Numbered from the stretch's first letter, positions 5,916 through 12,732 are shown. The stretch: 18,114 bases of DNA from SW-9-67-25 sp964471665 (GCA_964471665.1 CAYYHG010000050.1:1-18114); one strand, 5' to 3'. The notes: a model not told the origin generated them from the letters alone. Translations and numbers: made by a program.

Positions 5916-5932
5916 GATTGCTGTACCGAATT
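5915..5932. repeat. Half copy of element II joined to element I copy 3
   Basis: TGATTGCTGTACCGAATT differs at one of 18 positions from the reverse complement of 1211-1228, the right arm of the trpG hairpin. No matching opposite arm follows within the next 100 bp, so it is a solo arm. It overlaps the last base of element I copy 3. Confidence 0.7.
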
Positions 5933-5982
5933 GACGCCGTCCGGCGCCGGTTTCGTGTACCCGAGACGGGGTTTCGCGGCGT

Positions 5983-5988
5983 CTTTAA
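5983..5988 (+). promoter_or_regulatory. TATA-like element of the OsmC-family gene
   Basis: CTTTAA lies 29-34 bp before the ATG at 6017, so transcription would begin within a few bases of the start codon. Confidence 0.45.
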
Positions 5989-6016
5989 GTCCCAGCCCTC
6001 GCTATCTCGAGAGCGT

Positions 6017-6529
6017 ATGTCCGAGAGTGAGACAGACCTCGCGACCGAGCAGGAACCGCTGAAGGAACGCTACGAGGCCGATCCGGAGGCCGCGAAGATC
6101 ACGCTGACGGCCACCGGCGAGGAGCAGGCCGACGTCCGGTCGTGTAGTGTCGACATCGGGCGGGCCATCTACGAGGCGGAACTACACGAGGGGGCAGGCG
6201 GGCCGGGGTCGGCGGCCTGCTCGGGCGACCTGCTTTTGGGCGCGCTCGCGGCCTGCTCGCAACTGACAGCCCAGGCCGTCGCCGAGAATTTCGGCGTCGA
6301 CGTGGATGTCGGCGTCGATGTCGAGGGCGACCTCGACCTGCGGGGGACGATGGGAATCGACGAGGACGTCCCCGTCGGATTCGAGGACGTTCGGCTGGAC
6401 GTCACCGTCTCGGGCGATATCGACCAAGACACGAAAGCGGCACTCCAGAGATACACCGAGCGATACTGCGTCGTCTACCAGACCCTGGAGAATCCGCCGG
6501 GTGTCGAAACCGACTGGACGTTCGAGTGA
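6017..6529 (+). CDS. OsmC/Ohr-family protein
   Basis: OsmC-fold proteins are usually dimeric thiol peroxidases that reduce organic hydroperoxides through two cysteines. This 170-residue protein has both: Cys80 in SGDLLLGALAACSQLTAQAVAE, the central buried helix, and Cys151 in RYCVVYQTLENPP at the expected distance. The N-terminus (MSESETDLATEQEPLKERY) is an acidic extension of about 20 residues. A longer frame to 5918 exists, but it would read through the end of the repeat region, and the TATA-like element at 5983 favours ATG 6017. The next gene is an HxlR-type regulator, a family that often responds to reactive electrophiles or oxidants, so a stress role is plausible. Some OsmC-like subgroups are not peroxidases, so activity is not certain. 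Confidence 0.85.
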   Translation: MSESETDLATEQEPLKERYEADPEAAKITLTATGEEQADVRSCSVDIGRAIYEAELHEGAGGPGSAACSGDLLLGALAACSQLTAQAVAENFGVDVDVGVDVEGDLDLRGTMGIDEDVPVGFEDVRLDVTVSGDIDQDTKAALQRYTERYCVVYQTLENPPGVETDWTFE

Positions 6530-6536
6530 CTGCGTG

Positions 6537-6552
6537 CCTTCCTGGAGGAAGG
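6537..6552 (+). terminator. Short hairpin after the OsmC-family gene
   Basis: CCTTCC-TGGA-GGAAGG is a perfect six-pair stem with a four-base loop, 7 bp after the stop codon. It has no T tract, so it could be a transcript-end structure rather than a classical archaeal U-tract terminator. Confidence 0.4.
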
Positions 6553-6625
6553 GGACTCCGCGCTACTGTGTCGGCTGAAGAACTGCCACGTGCGGTAGTG
6601 GAGTGTTACCAGGTTCGGAAGTGAA

Positions 6626-6631
6626 TTTATA
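6626..6631 (+). promoter_or_regulatory. TATA element of the HxlR-type gene
   Basis: TTTATA with following AAG lies 27-32 bp before the ATG at 6658, inside an AT-rich patch (GTGAATTTATAAG). Upstream, CCACGTGCGGTAGTGG (about 6583-6600) contains short CCAC/GTGG arms that might serve as an operator. Confidence 0.65.
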
Positions 6632-6657
6632 AGCCAACGGGGCACGAACGGAGAGGA

Positions 6658-7023
6658 ATGGCAGTACCGGAAAGCGAGACTGATGGTGAAGCCGAGGCAG
6701 ACCGGACGAGACCGTGTGGCGTCGTCGCCTCGCTCGAACAGATCGGCTCCCAGTGGCGGCTGATCGTCCTCAACGACCTCCAGGAGGGAGAAAAGCGGTT
6801 CAACGAACTCAAGGCGTCGACCGACGCGAGTTCGCGGACGCTCTCGCGGGTGCTCGACGACCTCCAGGAGATGGGTTTTGTCGACCGGCGCGTCGAGGAG
6901 GACGCCCCAGTCGCGACCTACTACTCGCTGACCCCCAAGGGTCGGTCGCTGAGCCCGGTCTTCGACGCCATCGCCGAGTGGGCCCGGGAGTGGATCGGTT
7001 CCCCGGATGGCGGAGAGTCGTGA
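6658..7023 (+). CDS. HxlR-family winged-helix transcriptional regulator
   Basis: This 121-residue protein has the HxlR family pattern in order: an N-terminal Cys20 (RPCGVVASLEQIGSQW), the IVLNDLQEGEKRFNELK segment, the recognition helix region SSRTLSRVLDDLQEMGFVDRR and the wing YYSLTPKGRSLSPVFDAIAEW. HxlR proteins bind DNA as dimers and several sense aldehydes, quinones or oxidants through the conserved N-terminal cysteine, which is present here. The acidic first 18 residues are a haloarchaeal extension. It lies between the OsmC-family gene and the CDF exporter, each with its own promoter region; regulation of the upstream OsmC gene or of itself is inferred from proximity only. Confidence 0.9.
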   Translation: MAVPESETDGEAEADRTRPCGVVASLEQIGSQWRLIVLNDLQEGEKRFNELKASTDASSRTLSRVLDDLQEMGFVDRRVEEDAPVATYYSLTPKGRSLSPVFDAIAEWAREWIGSPDGGES

Positions 7024-7043
7024 GACTGTCTTCGCGGTCGGCG

Positions 7044-7049
7044 TTTTTT
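7044..7049 (+). terminator. T-tract terminator of the HxlR-type gene
   Basis: A run of six T lies 20 bp after the stop codon, preceded by GC-rich GCGGTCGGCG. Archaeal RNA polymerase terminates at such U tracts without needing a strong hairpin. Confidence 0.55.
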
Positions 7050-7061
7050 CATCGGCACGCT

Positions 7062-7129
7062 CCGTTGGCCAACGGGTTGCCACAGGAAACAGTAACGCCG
7101 TGACCTGGGGCCAAAGCCACTTTGTGGCC
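7062..7129. promoter_or_regulatory. Two dyads in front of the CDF exporter gene
   Basis: CCGTTGGCCAACGG (7062-7075) is a perfect 14-bp palindrome. A second imperfect dyad, GGCCAAAG (7109-7116) with CTTTGTGGCC (7120-7129), overlaps the position expected for the TATA element (about 20-29 bp before the ATG at 7149). Together they look like a regulated promoter, for example by a metal-responsive repressor, but no binder can be named. Confidence 0.45.
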
Positions 7130-7148
7130 GGGGACGAACCCCCGCTGG

Positions 7149-8072
7149 ATGTCGCGGCGTAGCGTGCTCCGCCGGGTCGGACTCCTGGTTCTCGGGGCCA
7201 ACGTGGCGCTGTTCGCGGCCAAGACAGGCGTGTACTTCGAGACCGGGAGCCTCGCGGTGGGGTCGGAGGCGGTCAACAGTCTCGCCGACACCGTCTACAG
7301 CCTGGTCATCGTCGGCGGCCTGTACCTGACGACGCGGCCGCCGGACTTCGAACACCCGCACGGTCACGAGCGCATCGAACCGTTCGTCGCCCTGTTCGTC
7401 GCCCTCGGCATCTTCGCGGCCGGCGGGGTCGTCTTCTGGCAGGCGGGCACGTCCCTGCTGTCCGGCCCGGTCGAGGTAACCCGGGGAGGGACGGCCGTGG
7501 CGGTACTCGTCGGCACGGCCGTCGTGAAGTATCTCCTCTACCGGTACTGTCTGCAGGCCGGGACCGAGCGCAACTCCCCGGCACTCGTCGCGACGGCCGT
7601 CGACAACCGCAACGACATCCTCACCGCCGGGGCCGCGCTGGTCGGGGTCTTCGGTGCCGGCCTGGGATATCCGATCCTCGACCCGCTCGCCGCCGCGGTC
7701 GTCGCAATCGGAATTCTCTATACGGGCGTCGAGGTGGTCCGGGACAACGTTCGGTATCTCGTCGGCGCCGCCCCGCCGGAGGACCTTCGGATCGAGATCG
7801 TCCGCCGCGCACTCGCACATCCGGACGTCGAAGGCGCCCACGACGTCATCGCCCACTACGTCGGGCCCGAGATCGACGTCAGCCTCCACATCGAGGTCCA
7901 GGGCGACCGCACGCTACGTGAGGCACACGGCATCGAGACCGATATCATGGAGTCGATACAGACCCTCCCCGAGGTCGACGACGTGTTCGTCCACGTGGAT
8001 CCACGGGAGGCCGGCGAGTGGAAAGACGACGAGGATGTCGAACGGCTCGTGGGCGAACGGCCCGACGAGTGA
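7149..8072 (+). CDS. CDF-family cation efflux transporter
   Basis: Cation diffusion facilitators export divalent metals in exchange for protons from the cytoplasmic membrane. The 307-residue protein has about six membrane segments (residues 10-205), the EHPHGHERIEPF loop, and a C-terminal cytoplasmic dimerisation domain with HPDVEGAHDV, SLHIEVQGDRTLREAH and VHVDP. Transport-site residues are Asn43-xxx-Asp47 in the second helix and Asp152-xxx-Asp156 in the fifth. This N/D-rich set, without the His of zinc transporters, resembles the manganese (or iron) branch of the family, so Mn(II) is a reasonable guess. ATG 7149 (MSRRSVLRRV) is preferred over a TTG at 7122. The stop codon runs directly into the inverted repeat at 8073-8152, and the upstream region carries two dyads. 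Confidence 0.9.
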   Translation: MSRRSVLRRVGLLVLGANVALFAAKTGVYFETGSLAVGSEAVNSLADTVYSLVIVGGLYLTTRPPDFEHPHGHERIEPFVALFVALGIFAAGGVVFWQAGTSLLSGPVEVTRGGTAVAVLVGTAVVKYLLYRYCLQAGTERNSPALVATAVDNRNDILTAGAALVGVFGAGLGYPILDPLAAAVVAIGILYTGVEVVRDNVRYLVGAAPPEDLRIEIVRRALAHPDVEGAHDVIAHYVGPEIDVSLHIEVQGDRTLREAHGIETDIMESIQTLPEVDDVFVHVDPREAGEWKDDEDVERLVGERPDE

Positions 8073-8152
8073 TACTGTCGGCTGTGTGCCCGTGAACAGT
8101 TTCGACTCCTCGCGAGGTGTGGGGTGTCTCCACGAAGGGACAGTCGACAGCA
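8073..8152. repeat. Element I inverted repeat, copy 4 (diverged, opposite orientation)
   Basis: Read on the minus strand, this copy contains CTTCGTGGAGA, GGAGTCGAAA, TCACGGGC and AGCCGACAGTA, the blocks conserved in copies 1-3, in the same order. The outer arms TACTGTCGGCTGT and ACAGTCGACAGCA are imperfectly complementary, and the inner stem is CCTCG / CGAGG. The plus-strand left end begins exactly after the TGA of the CDF gene. Confidence 0.75.
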
Positions 8153-8178
8153 CGACCCACGCGGCGCCGAGTCGACGC

Positions 8179-8186
8179 ATATTAGA
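8179..8186 (+). promoter_or_regulatory. TATA element deciding the start of the propeller gene
   Basis: CATATTAG, within an AT-rich ATATTAGATAG stretch, predicts transcription beginning near 8207-8214. That is downstream of the GTG at 8196 and matches a leaderless TTG start at 8214. Confidence 0.55.
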
Positions 8187-8213
8187 TAGTGCGGCGTGGA
8201 GAGGCACCCAACA

Positions 8214-9674
8214 TTGGTCTCACGACGCACCTACCTCCAGCTGGTCACGGCAGGCGTTGCGGGCGGACTGGCAGGCGTCGGTCCGGCGTCGGCACGCACC
8301 CCATGGACGGGGCCCGCACAGACTGAACCGCCGACCCAGCAGGCCACGCTCGTGGCCGAGGACGGCGACGACGGCGACGGGTTCGGCTGGTCCGTAGCAG
8401 TAGACGGCAACACCTCCCTCGTTGGCGCTGTCACGGACGACAGCAACGGTGACGACAGCGGCGGTGACGGCGAACAGGCGGGGTCGGCGTACGTCTTCGA
8501 GCGAGACGGCGGGTGGACACAGCAGGCCAAGCTGCTCCCAGACGACGGCGACGGCGGCGACCTGTTCGGATCGGCGGTCGCTCTCGACGGCGGGACGGCA
8601 CTGGTGGGTGCACGCCGCGACGAACACCCGAACGGCCCGAGGGCCGGGTCGGCGTACGTCTTCGAGCGGAGCGACGACGAGTGGGAGCAGGCGGCGAAAC
8701 TGGCACCCGAGAGCGTCGCGGTCGACGACCGGCTCGGCTGGTCGGTCTCGCTCGAGGGGGACACGGCGCTGGTCGGCGCACCGCGGGACAAGGACCCCGG
8801 CGGGGGCGCGGTACGCGTCTTCGAGCGGACCGACGGCACGTGGTCCGAGGAGACGAAACTCGTCGCGGAGGAGGGAAACGAGGAGGACTTCTTCGGAACG
8901 TCCGTGGCGGCTCTGGACGGGACTGCTCTCGTCGGCGCGCCGGGCGACGCGGACCCCAACGGGGACCAGGCGGGGTCGGCCTACGTCTTCGAGCGAGACG
9001 GCGAGTGGAGACAGAGCGCGAAGCTGGCCCCGGACGACGGCGACGACGGCGACCTGTTCGGCACCTCGGTCGCGCTCGCTGGCGAGACCGCACTGGTCGC
9101 TGCGGTCCACGACGATGATCCCAACGGCGACCGGGCTGGGTCGGCCTACGTCTTCGACCGAGACGGCGGGTGGACCCAGACAGCGAAACTCGCAGCCGGG
9201 GACGGCGCCGAAGGCGACGAGTTCGGCTGGTCGGTGGCGCTTTCGGCCGAGACGGCGTTCGTCGGGGCGCGCCGCCAGGCGGACCCGAACGGGGAGGACG
9301 GTGGCGCGGCCTACGTCTTCGAGCGTGCCGGCAGCGAGTGGACTCGAACTGCGAAAGTCGCACCCGACGACGGCGCCGACGGTGCCCTCGCGGGAACCTC
9401 CGTCGCACTCGGAGCGGGGCTCGGTCTCGTCGGCGCGTCACAGAACACTACCGGTACTGGCGACGACGCCGCCGAGACGGGTTCTGTGGCTGTCTTTCCG
9501 ATCGACACCGAAGGCACCCCGACGCCGACCGACACGCCGACACCCACACCGACGCCGACGCCGACGCCGACCCCGACCGAGACCGAGACTCCCGGAGCAG
9601 ACGGTCCCGGCTTCGGAGTCGTGGCCGCGCTGTCGGCACTCGCGGGCTGGTCGTGGTGGACGCGGAAGCGCTGA
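8214..9674 (+). CDS. Tat-exported FG-GAP-type beta-propeller protein with PGF-CTERM anchor
   Basis: This is a predicted surface glycoprotein-like protein of 486 residues. It begins with a twin-arginine signal (VSRRTYLQLVTAGVAGGLAG). The body has seven repeats of about 55 residues with the pattern AKLxPDDGDxGDxFGxSVAL..TALVGA and GSAYVFERDGGW, matching FG-GAP/integrin-like blades and suggesting one seven-bladed propeller. A Thr-Pro linker follows, then PGFGVVAALSALAGW and WWTRKR at the extreme C-terminus: a PGF-CTERM signal processed by archaeosortase A and lipid-linked in haloarchaea. The TTG start is chosen because the TATA element leaves GTG 8196 outside the transcript and gives the usual short M-V-S-R-R beginning; GTG 8196 would add six residues. 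The many Asp-Gly-Asp loops may bind calcium. No partner is encoded next to it, and the function is unknown. Confidence 0.88.
   Translation: MVSRRTYLQLVTAGVAGGLAGVGPASARTPWTGPAQTEPPTQQATLVAEDGDDGDGFGWSVAVDGNTSLVGAVTDDSNGDDSGGDGEQAGSAYVFERDGGWTQQAKLLPDDGDGGDLFGSAVALDGGTALVGARRDEHPNGPRAGSAYVFERSDDEWEQAAKLAPESVAVDDRLGWSVSLEGDTALVGAPRDKDPGGGAVRVFERTDGTWSEETKLVAEEGNEEDFFGTSVAALDGTALVGAPGDADPNGDQAGSAYVFERDGEWRQSAKLAPDDGDDGDLFGTSVALAGETALVAAVHDDDPNGDRAGSAYVFDRDGGWTQTAKLAAGDGAEGDEFGWSVALSAETAFVGARRQADPNGEDGGAAYVFERAGSEWTRTAKVAPDDGADGALAGTSVALGAGLGLVGASQNTTGTGDDAAETGSVAVFPIDTEGTPTPTDTPTPTPTPTPTPTPTETETPGADGPGFGVVAALSALAGWSWWTRKR
9516..9586 (+). repeat. Simple CCGACG-type repeat encoding the Thr-Pro linker
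   Basis: Tandem CCGACG/CCGACC/CCGAGA units encode about 24 residues of alternating Thr and Pro and then Glu-Thr between the propeller and the PGF-CTERM helix. Such linkers span the S-layer zone and are often O-glycosylated. Length variation by slippage is likely between strains. Confidence 0.8.
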
Positions 9675-9709
9675 CTCTCGGCCGCGACTGGTTGGGCTGG
9701 CCGTCGCTC

Positions 9710-10969
9710 TCAGAGCAACTCGCCGAGCGCGTAGACGGTGTTGTGGCCCGTCACTCTGGCGGCGACGACGTCGCCGAGTGCCACGCCCTCGCGCTCGGCG
9801 CCCGGGATAGCCACCTGGCGGTACGCGCGGTCGTACCCGACCATCGACTCGTCGGTGCCGTCCTCCGTGACCAGGACCTCGCTGGTCCGGCCGACCATCG
9901 ACTCGTGGGCCTCGCCGACGACGTCCATCTTCACGTCGGTCATCTCGGAGGAGCGTTCCTTCTTCGTGGTGCCGCCCAGCCCCTTCATCCCGGCGGCGTC
10001 AGTTCCCGGCCGCTTGGAGAACCGCGTGATGTTGATCTTCTCGGGGCGTGTCTCCCGGAGCAGGGTCAGCGACTGCTCGTAGTCGCGGGCGGTTGCGGTC
10101 GGGAACCCGACGACGAAGTCAGTCGAGAGCGTCCAGTACTCGAGGTGGGCGTCGAACGCCGCCACCACCTCGCGGAACTCGTCGACGGTGTGCTGGCGGC
10201 GCATGTCCGCGAGGACGTCGTCGCTGCCCGACTGGACCGGCGCGTGCAGGAAGTTGTAGAGTTCGTCGTTCTCGGCGAACACCCGCGCCAGGCGGTCGCG
10301 GACGCCGTGGACGCCCTTCGGGTTGGCCATCCCCACGCGGACGCGGAAGTCGCCGTCGACTGCACAGATCCGCTCCAGGAGGTCCGGGAGCAGACTCGTT
10401 CCCTGGTTGCGGTCCCAGCCGTAGACGCCGGTGTCCTGGCCCGTCACCCGGATCTCCTTCGCGCCGGCGTGAACGAGCGCGCGTGCCTTCTCGACGTTCT
10501 CCTCGACGGACGGGGAGTCGATGCGGCCCGTGGCCTGCTTGGTGATACAGTACGAGCAGTCGCTCATACACCCCCGTGCGATCGGGAGGACGCCGACGAC
10601 GCCGTCGAGGACGGGCTCGGTGTCGGGGGTGACCGTCGGGCACTCGCCGTTCAGGACGTGTTCGGGGACGTCGTCCCAGTGGAGGATCTCGGCGTCGACG
10701 CCCGCCTCCTGGAAGGCCTCGCCCTGAGCCAGCGCCATACACCCCGTGATCACGAGGTCGGCTGGCGTCTCCGCGTCGAGTTCCTTCGCCCGCCGGAGCA
10801 TGTTGCGCTCGGTTGTCTCGACGACGGTGCAGGTGTTGAGGATGGCCACGTCCGCCTCGTCCGGCCCGCCAGCCGGGCGGTGTCCCCCCCCGCGCAACGC
10901 CCGCTCGATCTCGCGGCTCTCGCCCCGATTCGACGTACACCCGTACGTCTCGATGTGGTAGCGGGCCAT
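9710..10969 (-). CDS. tRNA-t6A37 methylthiotransferase (e-MtaB/CDKAL1-like radical SAM)
   Basis: This enzyme adds a methylthio group to t6A at position 37 of ANN-decoding tRNAs, using two 4Fe-4S clusters and S-adenosylmethionine. The 419 residues show the MTTase domain with Cys11 (ETYGCTSN), Cys47 (NTCTVVE) and Cys77 (TGCMA), the radical SAM motif Cys134-xxx-Cys138-xx-Cys141 (GCMSDCSYC), and a C-terminal TRAM domain (from about 355: SMVGRTSEVLVTEDG...). The GCTSN/GCMSDCSYC variants point to the archaeal/eukaryotic e-MtaB subgroup rather than bacterial MiaB. The ATG at 10967-10969 is preferred because a TATA element sits 22-29 bp before it; a longer frame to 11074 has a non-homologous basic extension. 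It is convergent with the propeller gene (35 bp apart) and divergent from the fused membrane/methyltransferase gene. Confidence 0.92.
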   Translation of the reverse strand: MARYHIETYGCTSNRGESREIERALRGGGHRPAGGPDEADVAILNTCTVVETTERNMLRRAKELDAETPADLVITGCMALAQGEAFQEAGVDAEILHWDDVPEHVLNGECPTVTPDTEPVLDGVVGVLPIARGCMSDCSYCITKQATGRIDSPSVEENVEKARALVHAGAKEIRVTGQDTGVYGWDRNQGTSLLPDLLERICAVDGDFRVRVGMANPKGVHGVRDRLARVFAENDELYNFLHAPVQSGSDDVLADMRRQHTVDEFREVVAAFDAHLEYWTLSTDFVVGFPTATARDYEQSLTLLRETRPEKINITRFSKRPGTDAAGMKGLGGTTKKERSSEMTDVKMDVVGEAHESMVGRTSEVLVTEDGTDESMVGYDRAYRQVAIPGAEREGVALGDVVAARVTGHNTVYALGELL

Positions 10970-10990
10970 GTTCGATGGTAGGTCCCGCCG

Positions 10991-10998
10991 TCCAAAAG
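10991..10998 (-). promoter_or_regulatory. TATA element of the methylthiotransferase gene
   Basis: On the minus strand CTTTTGGA follows purine-rich CGAAACGGGGGG, a plausible BRE, 22-29 bp before the ATG at 10969. This supports the shorter start. Confidence 0.55.
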
Positions 10999-11053
10999 CC
11001 CCCCGTTTCGGACTCCCGATCCCGCGGCCGTGCCGTCGCGGCCGGTCATCACC

Positions 11054-11060
11054 GTTATTG
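11054..11060 (+). promoter_or_regulatory. TATA element of the fused membrane/SpeE-like gene
   Basis: GTTATTG lies 26-32 bp before the GTG at 11086, which implies a leaderless transcript starting at that GTG. Confidence 0.5.
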
Positions 11061-11085
11061 GCGTCCGGGGGCAAAGAACGGGTAC

Positions 11086-12657
11086 GTGCCGTCCCCCCTC
11101 CGTCGGTCCGCGACCGGATTCGTTCCCACCCGTGTGGAGTTTGCGGTGTTCGTCTCGGGCGTCGCCAGCATGGGTCTGGAGATCGTCGCCGGCCGGCAAC
11201 TCGCGCCGCGGTTCGGGTCGAGTGTCTTCACCTGGGGCAGTGTCATCGGCGTGTTCCTCGCGGCGCTGGCCCTGGGCTACTGGATCGCCGGCCGCACTGC
11301 GAAAGGCCGCGCCTCCAGGGGAGCGCTGGCCGCCGTCACTGTCGGTGCAGCGCTGTACGTCGGCTTCCTGCTCGTGCTCGCCGATCCCTTCCTCGGGTAC
11401 GTCGAGGGACTGGGCCTCCCGCCACGCTTCGCACCGATCCTCCCCATCACCTTCCTCTTCGGCCCGCCGACGGTCCTGCTGGGATTCATCAGTCCCTACG
11501 CGGCCGAGCTGGTCGAGGCCGAGAGCACCGGCGACGCGTCCGGGCGCGTGTACGCGGTGGGCACCGCCGGGAGCATCCTCGGGGCCTTCGCCACCACGTT
11601 CCTGCTCGTGCCGGCGCTGGGCGTCGCCGGGATCGAGTTCGCCTTCGGCCTGCTCCTCGTCGGGACGGCGCTCGTCGTCGCGCCCCGGAACTCGGTGTAC
11701 ACCGGCGCCGCCGTCTTCGTCGGACTCGCCCTCGTCGCTGGCTTCTACGCGAGCGGTGTCGGGATCAGCGTTGGGGGTGATACGGTCTACCAGACCCAGA
11801 CCCAGTACCAGCAACTGGAGGTAGTCGACGACGGCAACACCCGGACGCTGTACCTCGATGGGGTGCCCCACAGCGCAATGTATCTCGACCAGCCCGACGA
11901 GTATGTCTTCGAGTACACCCGGTATTTCCACCTCTCGATGCTGGCCGTCGAGGATCCCGAGGAGGTCGACCGCGTCCTCTTTGTCGGCGGCGGCGGGTTC
12001 TCCGGCCCCAAGCGGTTCGTCTCCGAGTACGACGCGACCGTCGACGTCGTCGAGATCGATCCCGCAGTCGTCGACGCCGCCGAACAGTACTTCGGCGTCA
12101 GGGAGTCCGACCGCCTGCGGATCCACACCACGGACGGCCGGGAGTTCCTCGAACGGACGAACCACACCTACGACGTGGTCGTCCTCGACGCCTACCGGGC
12201 CGACCGCGTGCCGTACCACCTCACCACAGCCGAGTTCATGGATCAGATCCACGGCCGACTCGACGAGGACGGCGTCGTCGTGGCGAACATCATCTCGGCA
12301 CGCGAGGGGCCCCAGTCGCAGTTCTACCGCGCCCAGTACCGCACGATGGATCGGGTTTTCGCGAACGCCTACAGTTTCCCCACCAGCGGGACCAGCGCAC
12401 TGCAGAACATCGAACTCGTCGCCACGAAGAGCGACCGACGACTCACCGAGTCACAGTTCCGTGAGCGCAACCGCGAGCGCGACATCGGGATCGATCTCTC
12501 GCGGGAGATCGGCCACTACCAGGGGTCGGTCGTGGTCGGGGACGCGCCGCTGCTCCGGGACGATTACGCCCCCGTCGACAGCCTGCTCGCCAGCCAGGTC
12601 GACACGGAGTACGTCGTCGAACGAACGGACGGCAACGCGACACGGGCCGAGGGGTGA
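11086..12657 (+). CDS. Membrane protein fused to spermidine synthase-like domain
   Basis: The 523-residue product has an N-terminal membrane half (about seven helices, residues 17-225, with GLEIVAGRQLAPRFGSSVFTW and an ALGYWIAGR turn) and a C-terminal Rossmann methyltransferase-fold half (about 240-450). The latter shows the nucleotide loop VLFVGGGGFSGP, acidic VVEIDPAVVD, TTDGREFL, and VVLDAYRADRVPYHLTTAEF. Genuine spermidine synthases have a DSSDP-type catalytic loop here; this protein has DAYR..VPYHLTT, as in other fused transporter-like/SpeE proteins, so aminopropyl transfer is doubtful. GTG 11086 is chosen from the TATA spacing; a frame back to 10975 is open but its first 37 residues look non-coding. 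It is divergent from the tRNA enzyme gene and followed by a pseudogene remnant. The substrate is unknown. Confidence 0.85.
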   Translation: MPSPLRRSATGFVPTRVEFAVFVSGVASMGLEIVAGRQLAPRFGSSVFTWGSVIGVFLAALALGYWIAGRTAKGRASRGALAAVTVGAALYVGFLLVLADPFLGYVEGLGLPPRFAPILPITFLFGPPTVLLGFISPYAAELVEAESTGDASGRVYAVGTAGSILGAFATTFLLVPALGVAGIEFAFGLLLVGTALVVAPRNSVYTGAAVFVGLALVAGFYASGVGISVGGDTVYQTQTQYQQLEVVDDGNTRTLYLDGVPHSAMYLDQPDEYVFEYTRYFHLSMLAVEDPEEVDRVLFVGGGGFSGPKRFVSEYDATVDVVEIDPAVVDAAEQYFGVRESDRLRIHTTDGREFLERTNHTYDVVVLDAYRADRVPYHLTTAEFMDQIHGRLDEDGVVVANIISAREGPQSQFYRAQYRTMDRVFANAYSFPTSGTSALQNIELVATKSDRRLTESQFRERNRERDIGIDLSREIGHYQGSVVVGDAPLLRDDYAPVDSLLASQVDTEYVVERTDGNATRAEG

Positions 12658-12732
12658 CAGGTCGAACCCACGGTTCGCTGGGCCGGTTCCGGCAAACCAC
12701 GGCGCGTCGATCCGACGGTACCCGCGAGTTCG

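Noticed and set aside
1151..5932. The repeats as a CRISPR array
   Set aside because: Copies are single, kilobases apart, in mixed orientations and separated by genes; there are no regular spacers or cas genes.
6564..6582. TACTGTGTCGGCTGAAG as another element I end
   Set aside because: It resembles the arm with a two-base insertion, but lacks the conserved internal blocks and an opposite arm, and is not at a stop codon. It is too weak to call.
9170..10981. A 603-residue open frame on the plus strand covering the methylthiotransferase gene
   Set aside because: It is antisense to a clear radical SAM enzyme, is Arg-rich then composition-flipped, has no recognisable domain, and starts inside the propeller gene. 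It is a GC-driven shadow.
10970..11074. N-terminal extension of the methylthiotransferase
   Set aside because: Homology begins with ARYHIETYGC right after the ATG at 10969, and a TATA-like element lies inside the extension.
12661..12680. CGAAC-ccacg-GTTCG hairpin after the SpeE-like gene as a repeat family member
   Set aside because: It is only a five-pair stem with no shared sequence with elements I or II; short dyads are expected by chance in GC-rich gaps.
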